From JAFEDN01 sp963795715 (GTDB lineage Bacteria; Pseudomonadota; Gammaproteobacteria; Coxiellales; Coxiellaceae), in assembly GCA_963795715.1 (NCBI GenBank), contig CAWCIY010000003.1, positions 124,001-188,000 on the forward strand: a DNA stretch of 64,000 nucleotides, read 5' to 3'. Of the stretch, positions 1 to 8,193 are shown piece after piece. The stretch's first letter is position 1. Each line of letters begins with the position of its first letter. The position numbers were made by a program, and so were the translations under genes. Below the pieces are notes generated by a model. It saw nothing but the letters and a program-made list of their open reading frames with translations, ran no database searches and was not told the DNA's origin.

Positions 1-1742
1 GGAGCAGCATAAAAGAATCTTCCACGCACGATTTTGGATTTAAATAGGAAATGAGCTTCACCCGGTTGCTGTTCTTTTAAGTCGAGCAAGTCGACACGAT
101 TGCGTTTTTCCAATTTTGCACCTTTCGCATCGGCGTAAGTACCCATGACGTTGCCGGAATCTACCTGGAAGCTGTCTACGTGTGTCACATAAGATTCACC
201 CGCAGATTTCATAAAAAAGTCCCAGGTTTCAGTGGGATCTTCTAATTTCATGCAGACTTTAATATTGCAGTTTGCACCGATAGAAGCCGCTTCTTCTTTA
301 GAAGCTTTTTGGAAGGCCGGTAAGTCTTGACCGGCAAATACTACTGAGAATCCTAACGAACGCGCTTGCGCCGGAACTACGGCGAAGCCTTTTACTGCAT
401 AATAACCGTATTCGTCTAAGATACATAAAAAAGGCGTCTCAGAGGTGGTGGGTTTACTGGTAATCAAATCGGCATAAGTACCCTCAACGGAGTCGCCTAA
501 ACCACTGGCCATCATCACGCGCAAAGTGGCAATAATAATTTTGCCTAAGTTGGACAATTCTTCAGGAGATTTTTCAAGCGCCGGTAATAGCACGCATAAA
601 ATTCTTCGATTCAACACCACGTCTTTTAAGTCTACTTCCGCCAAATTAGTTCTTAAAATATGGCCGTAAGTATCTGCCAAGGTGGTAAAAATACGGGTTA
701 ATTGCATGGTGATAAAGCCGTGCTGTTCCAACACCTGTGAAACTTGCTGGCCTTTTTTATCTTTATTGTAACCCGGAAGGTTATATAAATAGTTATTAAT
801 CGGTTCTAAAATGGAAGACGGCAGATTCGCTAAGCTCACTGCTTCTAAACCATCACGAATAAAAAGTTTATCGATTACGATGGCTTCCAACCGAGAAAGC
901 AAAAAGTAATTACGAATAGAGTTCGCATCGAGTAAAATGTGTCCGGCGTCACGCATGACCACCAGCACTTTCATAATCGCTTCCACGAAACCCATCGCAC
1001 GGCCTTTCCACATGTCTCCATCTGAGCTGTTGGCGCTGGATTCCATCATACTGATAATGAGCTGCGATAACATACTGGAAGAACCCGTAGCAAACGGATT
1101 TAAGGTATTGGATAGGCGTTTTTCTTGCGGACCAACTACGTCCCGAGCGCCGGTCATAAAGTTAATGAGCAGCATATCGTCTTCACGGCCCATCGAACGC
1201 ACCATAGAAAATATTTTAGCGTATAAAGAGTTATCACCTTTACCATCTACGTAGATAAAACCACTGGCTTGTAACAAGGCGTTATAAGCGATGGAAATAA
1301 GTGCTTCCGTTTTACCGCTACCGGTTGAGCCGAAAATTAAGCAGTGGGTACGCATGTCTTCATTATTGAACCATAATTCCGATTGGCTATTCAGTTCATT
1401 GCCCATAAAATAGATGCCTCGCGCAGCATTGGGCGTGCCATGCTTAGGATGCAAATCATTATAATCTTTGGCTTTAGAAACTAATGGCATACGGAAAGGT
1501 AATTTGGATTTTTGTAAAAAAGAATAAAGGAAAATACCAATGCCACAAAGTAAAAGCGCTTCACTGAGGTAACTAATAAAATAAAGTATCACTGCCGCCA
1601 TCATTAAGCTCATAGCAGCGCCTTTGGGAGTTAACCAAAAATCAGTAACACGCTTGCTGATCGGGCGTGTATCCCGAATAATACTTTTATAATTTTGTTC
1701 TTGGCTTGCGTCTAAGCCACGTTGATTACGTTTTATTGCCAT
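1..1742 (-). CDS. dotL: DotL/IcmO type IV coupling ATPase (partial, C-terminus beyond window)
   Basis: This is the inner-membrane coupling ATPase of the Dot/Icm type IVB system, which receives effector-chaperone complexes and hands them to the transport channel. The start is the ATG at 1742-1740, which overlaps the end of dotM by 10 bp. Reading the minus strand gives a short cytoplasmic N-terminus, two hydrophobic segments (about residues 40-80) and then a large ATPase domain. Walker A reads GSTGSGKTEAL and a Walker B-like ILDEYGYY follows further on. The frame is open from 1742 to base 1, so about 580 residues are visible and the C-terminal part that binds IcmS/IcmW, DotM and DotN in Legionella lies outside the window. 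It is the last visible gene of the FIR-icmQ-dotM-dotL unit and is probably driven by the PmrA-type promoter near 3850. Confidence 0.93.
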   Translation of the reverse strand, partial: MAIKRNQRGLDASQEQNYKSIIRDTRPISKRVTDFWLTPKGAAMSLMMAAVILYFISYLSEALLLCGIGIFLYSFLQKSKLPFRMPLVSKAKDYNDLHPKHGTPNAARGIYFMGNELNSQSELWFNNEDMRTHCLIFGSTGSGKTEALISIAYNALLQASGFIYVDGKGDNSLYAKIFSMVRSMGREDDMLLINFMTGARDVVGPQEKRLSNTLNPFATGSSSMLSQLIISMMESSANSSDGDMWKGRAMGFVEAIMKVLVVMRDAGHILLDANSIRNYFLLSRLEAIVIDKLFIRDGLEAVSLANLPSSILEPINNYLYNLPGYNKDKKGQQVSQVLEQHGFITMQLTRIFTTLADTYGHILRTNLAEVDLKDVVLNRRILCVLLPALEKSPEELSNLGKIIIATLRVMMASGLGDSVEGTYADLITSKPTTSETPFLCILDEYGYYAVKGFAVVPAQARSLGFSVVFAGQDLPAFQKASKEEAASIGANCNIKVCMKLEDPTETWDFFMKSAGESYVTHVDSFQVDSGNVMGTYADAKGAKLEKRNRVDLLDLKEQQPGEAHFLFKSKIVRGRFFYAA

Positions 1743-2896
1743 TTGTCACTCTCAGAAATGTAGAGAATTTTTTGTACTTCCTCATCTAAGCCGCGAACTG
1801 CCTCCTTGACCATAGGGTTTTTTAAGGGCTGATTTAGTTTCTTTTCAGCTTGCCAATGAGCGAAGAGTCCAGCGACTTCCGCTACTGCGGTCTGTCTGCC
1901 CACACTGTTGAACATGTACCACATTTTCCGATCTACTGGTTTAAGCCATAAAAATTCCGCTGAAGCCAACACTCCGTCCACACGGGCTATTTCTAATAAA
2001 GAGGCCATTAAACTGCCGGCATAAGCATGCCGTTTTTCTAGCCATTTAAGCGGCTTGCAATCGAGATATTTTTCTAACTGTTCTTCCACACCGCTGAAAT
2101 CCAGCTTACCATGACCGGCGGAAGCAGCAATTTGCTTTAAAAATCGGTTGGCGATTTCACGCTGACGCAATGCCCGTCCCAGGAAGATCACCATTAACGC
2201 TTTAAGATGGATAGGTAAAGCTTGGGCTCCACGCCATGGCGCTCCTACCTGTAGAGCAAACACACGGTAAGCAGGTTCAGGCTTTAATTTCCAAACTAAT
2301 TTGTTATCTTCGCCATCACCCACATAAAGCATGTCGTGCTCTTTGCAAAAACTCAGAGGTACTTTGGCCATCGCCCAGGGACCTTCTTCTATATCTTCTT
2401 TTAATAAATCCAAAGAGATTACCGGCGTAATTTGCGGCCAGTTTTGGCTTTCTTGTTTTCTTAACTGATCCATGCTGTATTCTTTTTGAAATAAACGGCC
2501 GGTATGCCGAAAATAAATAAATAGCGCTGACACACCTAGAATAAGCATTGCAGGGAAACGAGTCCATTGGCCCATCGCAAAGTTAATTTGAGCAAATGCC
2601 GGGAAATAAACGTATTCTACGGGTGTAGTCAACATATATTCACGCATCGCCGACATTTCCTTGGCATTTAAATTAGGTAAATGCAACCAAGGAAGCAGGT
2701 GGGTGAAATTATTCCAAGCGATAGCGACGAATTCTAATAGGTAGGATTCGTAAATACGAAAATGGAATATAGGATATACAATCCACTCTCGCTTTAACCA
2801 CCAAGTGACAAGAATAACGCCAGCGAATATACAAATAACCCAGAAAAAACTGGATATTTGATCTCCTGGTTGTTGACCGCCGCCGCCGCCTTTCAC
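1733..2896 (-). CDS. dotM: DotM/IcmP type IV coupling complex protein
   Basis: DotM (IcmP) is an inner-membrane partner of DotL in the Dot/Icm type IV coupling complex. It helps recruit effectors, in Legionella through a patch that reads acidic Glu-rich signals. The protein has 387 residues, close to the family length. It starts with a Gly-rich stretch, followed by a first membrane helix (about residues 17-34), a second near 110-127 and a soluble C-terminal domain. Initiation is at GTG 2896-2894, preceded by GAGG seven bases upstream, and this start overlaps the icmQ stop as GTGA. The tail overlaps dotL by 10 bp, so icmQ, dotM and dotL are probably translationally coupled. Confidence 0.93.
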   Translation of the reverse strand: MKGGGGGQQPGDQISSFFWVICIFAGVILVTWWLKREWIVYPIFHFRIYESYLLEFVAIAWNNFTHLLPWLHLPNLNAKEMSAMREYMLTTPVEYVYFPAFAQINFAMGQWTRFPAMLILGVSALFIYFRHTGRLFQKEYSMDQLRKQESQNWPQITPVISLDLLKEDIEEGPWAMAKVPLSFCKEHDMLYVGDGEDNKLVWKLKPEPAYRVFALQVGAPWRGAQALPIHLKALMVIFLGRALRQREIANRFLKQIAASAGHGKLDFSGVEEQLEKYLDCKPLKWLEKRHAYAGSLMASLLEIARVDGVLASAEFLWLKPVDRKMWYMFNSVGRQTAVAEVAGLFAHWQAEKKLNQPLKNPMVKEAVRGLDEEVQKILYISESDKWQ

Positions 2897-3591
2897 TTTA
2901 ACACCTCGTTTAGTTCAATTAATTTGCCGTCTTTATAAAAATAACGTTTATCCTGATATACAAACTCCAAAATGTTTTCGCTTCGAACCGCTCCTGGAAC
3001 CAGTTGCAATAAAGCGTTTCCTTGCTTATCCATTTGCAAAGGGTAAAAATCTCCGGTTTGAATGGCTATTTTAGGCACCGCTACACAGACATAAGCGTCT
3101 GCAGTTTGCACCGGTTTCACTCTAATGGCCTGTCGCGCTGCTGTTTCTTCCTGGTAAATGGGCCGCCCTAAAATATATTGGGACAAAGAACGCAGCTGCG
3201 GCTCCCAATCCTTGACGCTGTGCGCTTTATGTTGAAAAATAGAAATATAAACTTTCATCATATCCGGTGCTAAGGTTGCTGGGACAAAAATCTCTGTCTT
3301 AACCTTTCCGGAAAGTTGCTCATGCAAATGCTGTGCCTCAGCACGCATGTTTTGTAAAGGTTTCACGGTGTTCCGTAAAAACAATGAACCATTCCAATCG
3401 CCTGCAGTCAGTACTCGATCGAAAGCCACAATCATCTCTTCTAAAGTCTGAATGGCATTGGCCTCATTACGAGCCTGTTGAGAATAGAATTTCTCAATGA
3501 CCGTAATGATCCGTTGCTTCTCCGCTTGAAAACGGTTTAACAAGTGCTTTCGCGTTTGATATTCTGCTAGTTCATTTTTAAACTGGTTCAT
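2893..3591 (-). CDS. icmQ: IcmQ, Dot/Icm cytoplasmic/membrane-associated protein
   Basis: IcmQ is an essential Dot/Icm component that can insert into membranes and binds NAD+. Its N-terminal helices are held by the chaperone IcmR in Legionella or by a FIR protein in relatives. The 232 residues show the family's middle motif (GDWNGSLFLRNTVKPL, about residues 63-78). A C-terminal domain follows with EIFVPATL, SQYILGRPIYQEE and a terminal YFYKDGKL, matching the NAD-binding half of IcmQ. It is about 40 residues longer at the N-terminus than the Legionella protein as I remember it. The start ATG overlaps the stop of the upstream 58-residue gene as ATGA, as expected for a chaperone-client pair. The 3' end overlaps dotM. 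Confidence 0.88.
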   Translation of the reverse strand: MNQFKNELAEYQTRKHLLNRFQAEKQRIITVIEKFYSQQARNEANAIQTLEEMIVAFDRVLTAGDWNGSLFLRNTVKPLQNMRAEAQHLHEQLSGKVKTEIFVPATLAPDMMKVYISIFQHKAHSVKDWEPQLRSLSQYILGRPIYQEETAARQAIRVKPVQTADAYVCVAVPKIAIQTGDFYPLQMDKQGNALLQLVPGAVRSENILEFVYQDKRYFYKDGKLIELNEVLK

Positions 3592-3764
3592 TGATTACCT
3601 AATATTGGGGTCAAAGGTTCGCCTCTGATGTTGGCGAATACCTCTCGGGTTATATTACTAAGCTCGACCATGCCCTCTAAAAAACTATGGGCCATCTGGA
3701 GATTTTTTTGGTGGAGACCTGTATCAAACATGCCGCCGGGAGCTGAATTGTTTTCAATGCTCAT
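3588..3764 (-). CDS. Small protein upstream of icmQ, candidate IcmR functional homologue (FIR family)
   Basis: This 58-codon reading frame begins MSIENNSAPGGMFDTGLHQK and ends IRGEPLTPILGNQ. It has a good ribosome binding site (AAAGGA, 6 bp before the ATG at 3764-3762) and its TGA overlaps the icmQ ATG. A PmrA-like promoter lies about 70 bp upstream, so it is the first gene of the icmQ-dotM-dotL operon. In Legionella the gene here is icmR. In other Legionellales this slot holds unrelated-looking 'FIR' genes that bind and solubilise IcmQ through a short helical segment. The central part (NLQMAHSFLEGMVELSNITREV) could form such an amphipathic helix. The assignment rests on position, coupling and predicted helicity, not on recognisable homology. 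It is shorter than the known family members I recall. Confidence 0.7.
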   Translation of the reverse strand: MSIENNSAPGGMFDTGLHQKNLQMAHSFLEGMVELSNITREVFANIRGEPLTPILGNQ

Positions 3765-3830
3765 AATGTTTCCTTTGATTTAAGTTAACTTAATATTTTT
3801 TTGCGTACAAATCGTACCCAATGAAGTGTT

Positions 3831-3863
3831 ATTGTAACTGAATAACCTTAAGAAATCATTAAA
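3831..3863 (-). promoter_or_regulatory. PmrA-like box and -10 for the FIR-icmQ-dotM-dotL operon
   Basis: On the minus strand, 3863-3844 reads TTTAATGATTTCTTAAGGTT, a direct repeat of two NTTAA half-sites 11 bp apart. After a 7-bp gap comes TACAAT (3836-3831), a good -10 hexamer. The layout is the same as at the dotD, icmV and icmW promoters in this window. The Legionella/Coxiella PmrA consensus, as I know it, is two CTTAATATT half-sites separated by 2 bp. Confidence 0.7.
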
Positions 3864-3864
3864 T

Positions 3865-4005
3865 CTGTACAAGCCCCTGAGGTTCGCTCTTGGGAGGGGT
3901 CTGGATTAGCACTTCCCTTCGACAAATCGGCAGGAACGCGCGTAGGCGTGGGGCAAAGCCCCGAGGAACAGGATGTTTCAAGTCAAAAGGGGAAATTTAG
4001 GGACC
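3865..4005. other. Intergenic stretch with GC-rich inverted repeat, no gene seen
   Basis: This stretch between the icmQ-operon promoter and the end of the DUF2490 gene is GC-rich compared with its flanks. It contains the small hairpin GGGGCAAAGCCCC near 3948-3960. I see no open frame with a ribosome binding site. It may be a worn repeat or a weak terminator for the DUF2490 gene, but the expected T-run is missing. Confidence 0.4.
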
Positions 4006-4686
4006 TTATCCCAACTCGATCATAAAATACACTAAAATCACATGAGCCATACGATTTACCGGCTCAGTAAATAGGTATTGATTAAGATATCCTATTTCAA
4101 CAAAGGTTTTTTTCCACGGAGGGGTGTCGAAACCGATGAACGCGCGGTTTTGGTCCACTATCCCGCTGGTTACCCAACTGGGCTGATTGGCGTTAAAAAA
4201 TACCTCGTCGTATATAACAGGGGTGAAGTGTGCAATTCGATCAGGAAATGCTACGCGCCAACGCTCACGAACTTTTAAGGACCATTCTGGCTGTCCTTCT
4301 TTTTTCAGTTCTTCTAAACGAGTTCGGGTTTGAAAAAGCATAATGGGATTTTTTTCTAAGAGAGCCCAAGTCAGCTGCTGCCAAGGCCGATAAATCTGGG
4401 CGGTTCCATCGTTGGGAGAAATCCAAGTAAAACCACCCCACAGGCTTACGAAGGGGGTAAATCGATAGCCATTAGAAAAGTCTAATCGGGTTTCTTGGTT
4501 ACGGTTTTCAAAAAACACTTCATATCTCAATGACTTGTATTCCGAACTCCAGGGACCCGTGACATCTATTCTGGTCCATTCACGCATCCATTGGGTAGGG
4601 TCATCGGCAAAAGCTGTCTTTACAAAGAAAAAACATGCCAATAGTAACAGTAATGAAAATTTTGATTTTTGATAAAGGTATGTCAA
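4006..4686 (-). CDS. DUF2490-family outer-membrane protein
   Basis: This 226-residue protein has a signal peptide (hydrophobic LLLLLACFFFVKTAFA, cleavage probably before DDPTQW). The rest is rich in aromatic, alternating segments ending in a strand-like VILVYFMIELG. The motif set (LDFSNGYRFTPFVSLWGGF, LEELK..PEWSLKVRERWRV, GYLNQYLF) is that of DUF2490, a small beta-barrel family of unknown function. The start is TTG at 4686-4684, behind AGGA; no ATG fits. It lies 28 bp after icmS, so it is probably co-transcribed with icmTS. It separates icmTS from the icmQ operon, whereas in Legionella icmS is followed directly by icmR-icmQ. A link to secretion is only suggested by location. Confidence 0.75.
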   Translation of the reverse strand: MTYLYQKSKFSLLLLLACFFFVKTAFADDPTQWMREWTRIDVTGPWSSEYKSLRYEVFFENRNQETRLDFSNGYRFTPFVSLWGGFTWISPNDGTAQIYRPWQQLTWALLEKNPIMLFQTRTRLEELKKEGQPEWSLKVRERWRVAFPDRIAHFTPVIYDEVFFNANQPSWVTSGIVDQNRAFIGFDTPPWKKTFVEIGYLNQYLFTEPVNRMAHVILVYFMIELG

Positions 4687-4714
4687 TAAACAACTTCCTG
4701 TTGTGCTTTTCGCG

Positions 4715-5053
4715 CTAATCGTAACTGAGTTCGTCTAAAGATACCAATTCCCGGTTCGAACTGTTTTTAACCAATTCATTCACTACATCGATAATACACA
4801 ATAGTCGAAGCACGTCGGGAGTAAACTCGTCGAAAATCACCTTATTGCCTAATAAGGCTCCTTCCGTTTCCTCAAAAGTAGCTCCTAAACCGTATCCAAG
4901 ACACAAAGAAGACAGCTGGTTGGCTCTTTTAGTTAAACCTGGTAGTAATCCATTGGCCGCAAAAACGTCATCTAAAGAGATCGGACGGTCTTTAAAAGTA
5001 AAGTTAAAGTGTAGGGATTTGGCGATAGCAACCAATTTCTTACTTAAATCCAC
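4715..5053 (-). CDS. icmS: IcmS, Dot/Icm effector chaperone subunit
   Basis: IcmS pairs with IcmW (encoded at 13435) to form an acidic cytosolic adaptor that presents a subset of effectors to DotL. The 112-residue length matches the family (114 in Legionella). The most conserved stretches are clear: GLLPGLTKRANQLSSLCLGY, then GATFEETEGALLG, then FDEFTPDVLRLLCIIDVVNE and a terminal LDELSYD. Initiation is at GTG 5053-5051, six bases after a GGAG that is itself the last codons of icmT. The genes are separated by 3 bp and are therefore coupled. Confidence 0.95.
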   Translation of the reverse strand: MDLSKKLVAIAKSLHFNFTFKDRPISLDDVFAANGLLPGLTKRANQLSSLCLGYGLGATFEETEGALLGNKVIFDEFTPDVLRLLCIIDVVNELVKNSSNRELVSLDELSYD

Positions 5054-5056
5054 ATT

Positions 5057-5314
5057 CTACTCCATCCACCAAGGTATGGCTATTTTACGCTTGCCGGCAA
5101 TCGTTGTCCTTAACCAACGTAAAAACACCATGGGCGTAAAACCGTAGCGGTTTAAAATACTAAAAAAGACCATTGTGATAAAGGCTACCACAAAAGTCCA
5201 GATACGAATATGTAACAAAAAAAGCACAAAGGGAAAAGCCAATTGCCCGTCCCAAATAAAAAACTTAATGGGACGGGCGGAATCTCTCCAATGCGCATCG
5301 ATAGGCGGTTTCAT
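5057..5314 (-). CDS. icmT: IcmT, small Dot/Icm membrane protein
   Basis: IcmT is a small inner-membrane Dot/Icm protein that in Legionella is needed for secretion and for exit from host cells. The 85 residues carry the family signature IDAHWRDSARPIKFFIWDG near the N-terminus. Two adjoining hydrophobic segments (FPFVLFLLHIRIWTFVVAFI and neighbours) follow, then FLRW and a C-terminal PWWME. It is transcribed away from dotD. The intergenic region (5315-5444) holds the dotD PmrA-like box. Its TTAA cores are partly palindromic, so the same site might also serve icmT, but on the icmT strand the match is weak. Confidence 0.94.
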   Translation of the reverse strand: MKPPIDAHWRDSARPIKFFIWDGQLAFPFVLFLLHIRIWTFVVAFITMVFFSILNRYGFTPMVFLRWLRTTIAGKRKIAIPWWME

Positions 5315-5343
5315 TTTAGCACCAATCTAGTGTACACTATTTT

Positions 5344-5376
5344 CTTAATGTTCTCTTAAGGTTAACCCGGTACAAT
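5344..5376 (+). promoter_or_regulatory. PmrA-like box and -10 for dotD-dotC-dotB
   Basis: The sequence CTTAATGTTCTCTTAAGGTT at 5344-5363 has two CTTAA half-sites 11 bp apart. After 7 bp comes TACAAT at 5371-5376. This is the best match in the window to the PmrA operator known to control dot/icm genes in Legionella and Coxiella. It gives a leader of about 60 bases before dotD. Confidence 0.75.
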
Positions 5377-5444
5377 GTCTGTACATAACGTAAACAGAAG
5401 TCGCTAAGAAAACCTAACAATTTTAATATTAACACGGTAAGACT

Positions 5445-5963
5445 ATGAAAATCAAGAACTTATTTATCATTATCGCTTCCGCTGCTGCCACTCTTGCCCT
5501 GGCGGGTTGTGAGAGCACAGTTAAAAATGAGGTTAATTTGCACTACGTGGCAACTAATAAGGCGCCTGCAGAATTGAATAATCAAGATGCGCAAGTGCAA
5601 CTGGCAGAAGCAGCCACTTCCGTGGGTAAATCTCTACAACAATTATCAGCGATGCAGATGGCCGCTACGCCACAAGCAAACGTGCCTGATATTGACGCCA
5701 GAACTACCGGCATGACCCAAACAGCGTCTTTAGATTGGTACGGCCCAGTATTGCCTTTGCTCGAACAAATTGGCAAAGCCAGTGGTTATAAAGTGCAAGT
5801 ATTAGGTAATGCTCCTGCTATCCCCGTGATTGTTTCTATTTCCGTGAACAATCAAGTGATGGCTGATATATTACGTAATGTAACCTACCAGGTTCAAAAT
5901 AAAGCCAGTATTAAAGTTTATCCAGCTAAGAAAATTATAGAATTACAGTATTTCCGCGCTTAA
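5445..5963 (+). CDS. dotD: DotD, outer-membrane lipoprotein of the Dot/Icm core
   Basis: DotD is an outer-membrane lipoprotein that, with DotC, places DotH in the outer membrane to build the type IVB core complex. The 172-residue product has a lipoprotein signal with LALAGC (lipidated Cys about residue 22). After a flexible linker comes a secretin-N1-like domain (DWYGPVLPLLEQIGKASGYKVQVLG... ISVNNQVMADILRNVTYQV), as in the Legionella structure. It is the first gene of dotD-dotC-dotB, with a PmrA-like promoter about 70 bp upstream. Confidence 0.94.
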   Translation: MKIKNLFIIIASAAATLALAGCESTVKNEVNLHYVATNKAPAELNNQDAQVQLAEAATSVGKSLQQLSAMQMAATPQANVPDIDARTTGMTQTASLDWYGPVLPLLEQIGKASGYKVQVLGNAPAIPVIVSISVNNQVMADILRNVTYQVQNKASIKVYPAKKIIELQYFRA

Positions 5964-5993
5964 AAGCATAGAAGAAAATAGAGGTAACAAGTA

Positions 5994-6896
5994 ATGGTAA
6001 TTCATCGGTCCAAAAGCGCTATAACTACCAGCGTCATTGCGTTGTTAATGTTGACAGGTTGCGCAGCGCAAACCCCACAACAAAATACAACTGCTGCAGT
6101 TAAACCTGCCGTGAATAATGATGACGCCAGGCCACTGTATCAAACAGAGACCGTAGAAATTTCCGATGCTGACATTGGCTATGTTAAAGTAGGTGAATTT
6201 CCCACCAGCAACAGTCAAATTAACCCAGTGCGCTGGCAGGCGCTATATGAAACTGCTTTATCTTTAGGCGCAACTGGAGCGCTGGCATGGCGAAGCGAAC
6301 AAATAAATATGACTTTAAGTAAAAATACCGGTGAATTAAATCAAGTATTCGACTTTAATCAATTGTTGTTGAAAGATAATGTTTTACCGCCTGTTTTAGT
6401 AGAATCTGACAACAGTTTAAATTTAGCGAGCCATGATTCGATCCGTTTATCAGCTAAAACTTATAAAATTATCAGCCAGGCGCGTTTTGTGACTACCGCT
6501 CCTTCTTGGCGTGAATATTTATGGATGAGCTATCCCAAACCACCCATTCCAGATCGCAGCTTACTACCCAAAAATAAAGCGGAAGCGGAAGTATGGAACC
6601 GGTTTATTCGGGACGGTTGGAAGAACGGCATTCAACAAGCGAATGCGATTTTTGCATCCAATTTAAACCGCTTGCGGCGCGATTATAACGGTATGGTATT
6701 ATACCGGAAGATGCTGGCTCAAGACATGGTCAGCGCCCCCTTCGTGGCCAAAGCCGATTTAGGCGTTACCGGTGACGAAAACGAAATGCATATTGATGAC
6801 CGGGTGTTAAGAATCACTGCTCATTCTCAGTTGCAAACAGATAGCTCGAAGTGGCAGCCGATTATCACCAATCCGCAGCAGGATTTTAAGCCGTAA
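5994..6896 (+). CDS. dotC: DotC, outer-membrane lipoprotein of the Dot/Icm core
   Basis: DotC is the second lipoprotein that escorts DotH to the outer membrane. The 300 residues match the family length (about 303). A lipobox LTGC places the lipidated Cys near residue 23. The conserved stretches RWQALYETALSLGATGALAW and FIRDGWKNGIQQANAIFASN, with LNRLRRDYNGMVLYRKMLA, are typical. GAGG precedes the ATG by 8 bases, and 30 bp separate it from dotD. A palindromic repeat lies directly after its stop codon, between it and dotB. Confidence 0.94.
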   Translation: MVIHRSKSAITTSVIALLMLTGCAAQTPQQNTTAAVKPAVNNDDARPLYQTETVEISDADIGYVKVGEFPTSNSQINPVRWQALYETALSLGATGALAWRSEQINMTLSKNTGELNQVFDFNQLLLKDNVLPPVLVESDNSLNLASHDSIRLSAKTYKIISQARFVTTAPSWREYLWMSYPKPPIPDRSLLPKNKAEAEVWNRFIRDGWKNGIQQANAIFASNLNRLRRDYNGMVLYRKMLAQDMVSAPFVAKADLGVTGDENEMHIDDRVLRITAHSQLQTDSSKWQPIITNPQQDFKP

Positions 6897-7035
6897 TTTC
6901 CGCTTTTGCGGAAATTACTCCTGATTTTGATCCTGAGCTCAGGCAAAGCCTGAACTCAGGAATGAAGGGGGAGATCGCTCCGCTCTTCTCCCCCTTCGAC
7001 CCCCATCAGGATAGGTGTTTTAAATTAAAATTTAA
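6897..7035. repeat. Palindromic repeat family copy between dotC and dotB
   Basis: This copy starts at the dotC stop codon with a hairpin (AATTTCCGC...GCGGAAATT). It continues with TGAGCTCAGGCAAAGCCTGAACTCAG and a GGGGGAGA...TCTCCCCC palindrome, followed by CCCCCAT, and ends near GGGAATTA. The order of parts is the same as in the better-preserved copy at 33230-33434. No clear flanking direct repeat remains. Confidence 0.7.
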
Positions 7036-7044
7036 TGGGAATTA

Positions 7045-8169
7045 ATGACTATGAGTTATCTTTATCCAAATGAGCCGAGTCGATTTGAGCCTAAACACAT
7101 TGATGATTTATTAGTGTTTGGCCATCAAATCGGCGCCTCGGATATTACCATTCAAACCAATGAACCGATTATTGCGGAAATTTTCGGACGATTATATAAA
7201 ATCACTCATCGTAAATTATCCAATGCAGAAGTCGGTGACTTGCTCAATGCCATCTACGGCCCTAACGGTACTACCCAGATTATGCGGGGTGAAGATTTAG
7301 ATACGCATTACGAAGTGAGGCCCAATCGCCAGCAACGGTTCAGGCACCGCGTTAACGGCACAGGATGCCATGTCGATGGTCATGAAGGCATTCAAATCAC
7401 CATTCGAACCATCCCTGCGACCCCACCCTCATTAGCGGCTTTGCAATTACCACAAGCCATTTTAGACGCTATATCACCTCAAGAAGGCGTGATCTATGTA
7501 ACAGGAGCTACAGGCTCAGGTAAAAGTACGCTGCTGGCCGCTATTATTAAACAATTGGCGGAAGATCCAGAAAGTCATCGTAAAATTCTGACTTATGAAG
7601 CGCCCATCGAATTCGTTTATGACAGTGTGCATAAACCCACTGCTGTGGTCAGCCAAGCAGAAATTCCCCGGCATTTACCTAGTTTCGCTGCAGGCGTGCG
7701 CAATGCTTTGCGCCGTAAACCCAGACTTATTTTAGTGGGTGAAGCGCGCGATCCGGAAACCATCAGTGCGGTTTTGGAAGCCGCTTTAACCGGACATCCG
7801 GTATATACTACTTTGCACAGTAATGGAGTTGCAGAAACCATTCGCCGTCTAGTCGGTAGTTTCCCGCATGAAGAACGTACCGGCCGCACTATAGACATTA
7901 TCGAAACTGCTCGTTTAATCATCTGCCAACGTCTAGTGCCATCAGTAGACGGCAAACGTGTTGCGCTGAGAGAATATTTAGTATTTAACGAAAAAGTGCG
8001 CGATAAACTGCTGGACTGTGATCCAGAAAAAGTAACCGCCGTCACTCGTCAATTAGTGGAAGCCGAAGGCCAGCCGCTGCAAGTGGATGTGGAACAAAAA
8101 TTCCGTGACGGATTAATCACCGAACGTCTCTACAAAGTGCTTTCCGCACAAGCTAAAAATCTCGAGTAA
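7045..8169 (+). CDS. dotB: DotB, hexameric secretion ATPase (PilT/VirB11-like)
   Basis: DotB is the cytosolic hexameric ATPase that docks on the Dot/Icm apparatus and energises it; it resembles PilT. The 374 residues show Walker A GATGSGKST (residues 154-162), the Asp-box region (TYEAPIEFVYD), Walker B LILVGEARD and the His box TTLHSNG. The N-terminal motif ASDITIQTNEP is typical of DotB. There are two possible ATG starts (7045 and 7051); GGGA lies 4 and 10 bases upstream respectively, so the exact start is open. It is the third gene of the dotDCB unit, separated from dotC by an inserted repeat of about 140 bp, and is followed by a strong terminator. Confidence 0.94.
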   Translation: MTMSYLYPNEPSRFEPKHIDDLLVFGHQIGASDITIQTNEPIIAEIFGRLYKITHRKLSNAEVGDLLNAIYGPNGTTQIMRGEDLDTHYEVRPNRQQRFRHRVNGTGCHVDGHEGIQITIRTIPATPPSLAALQLPQAILDAISPQEGVIYVTGATGSGKSTLLAAIIKQLAEDPESHRKILTYEAPIEFVYDSVHKPTAVVSQAEIPRHLPSFAAGVRNALRRKPRLILVGEARDPETISAVLEAALTGHPVYTTLHSNGVAETIRRLVGSFPHEERTGRTIDIIETARLIICQRLVPSVDGKRVALREYLVFNEKVRDKLLDCDPEKVTAVTRQLVEAEGQPLQVDVEQKFRDGLITERLYKVLSAQAKNLE

Positions 8170-8193
8170 TAATTCTCTTTTAGATTTCGCTCC

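Noticed and set aside
5315..5343. A PmrA-like box for icmT on the minus strand using the same TTAA cores as the dotD box
   Set aside because: On that strand only the TTAA cores match; the half-site tails and the -10 spacing do not, so I did not list it as a separate site.
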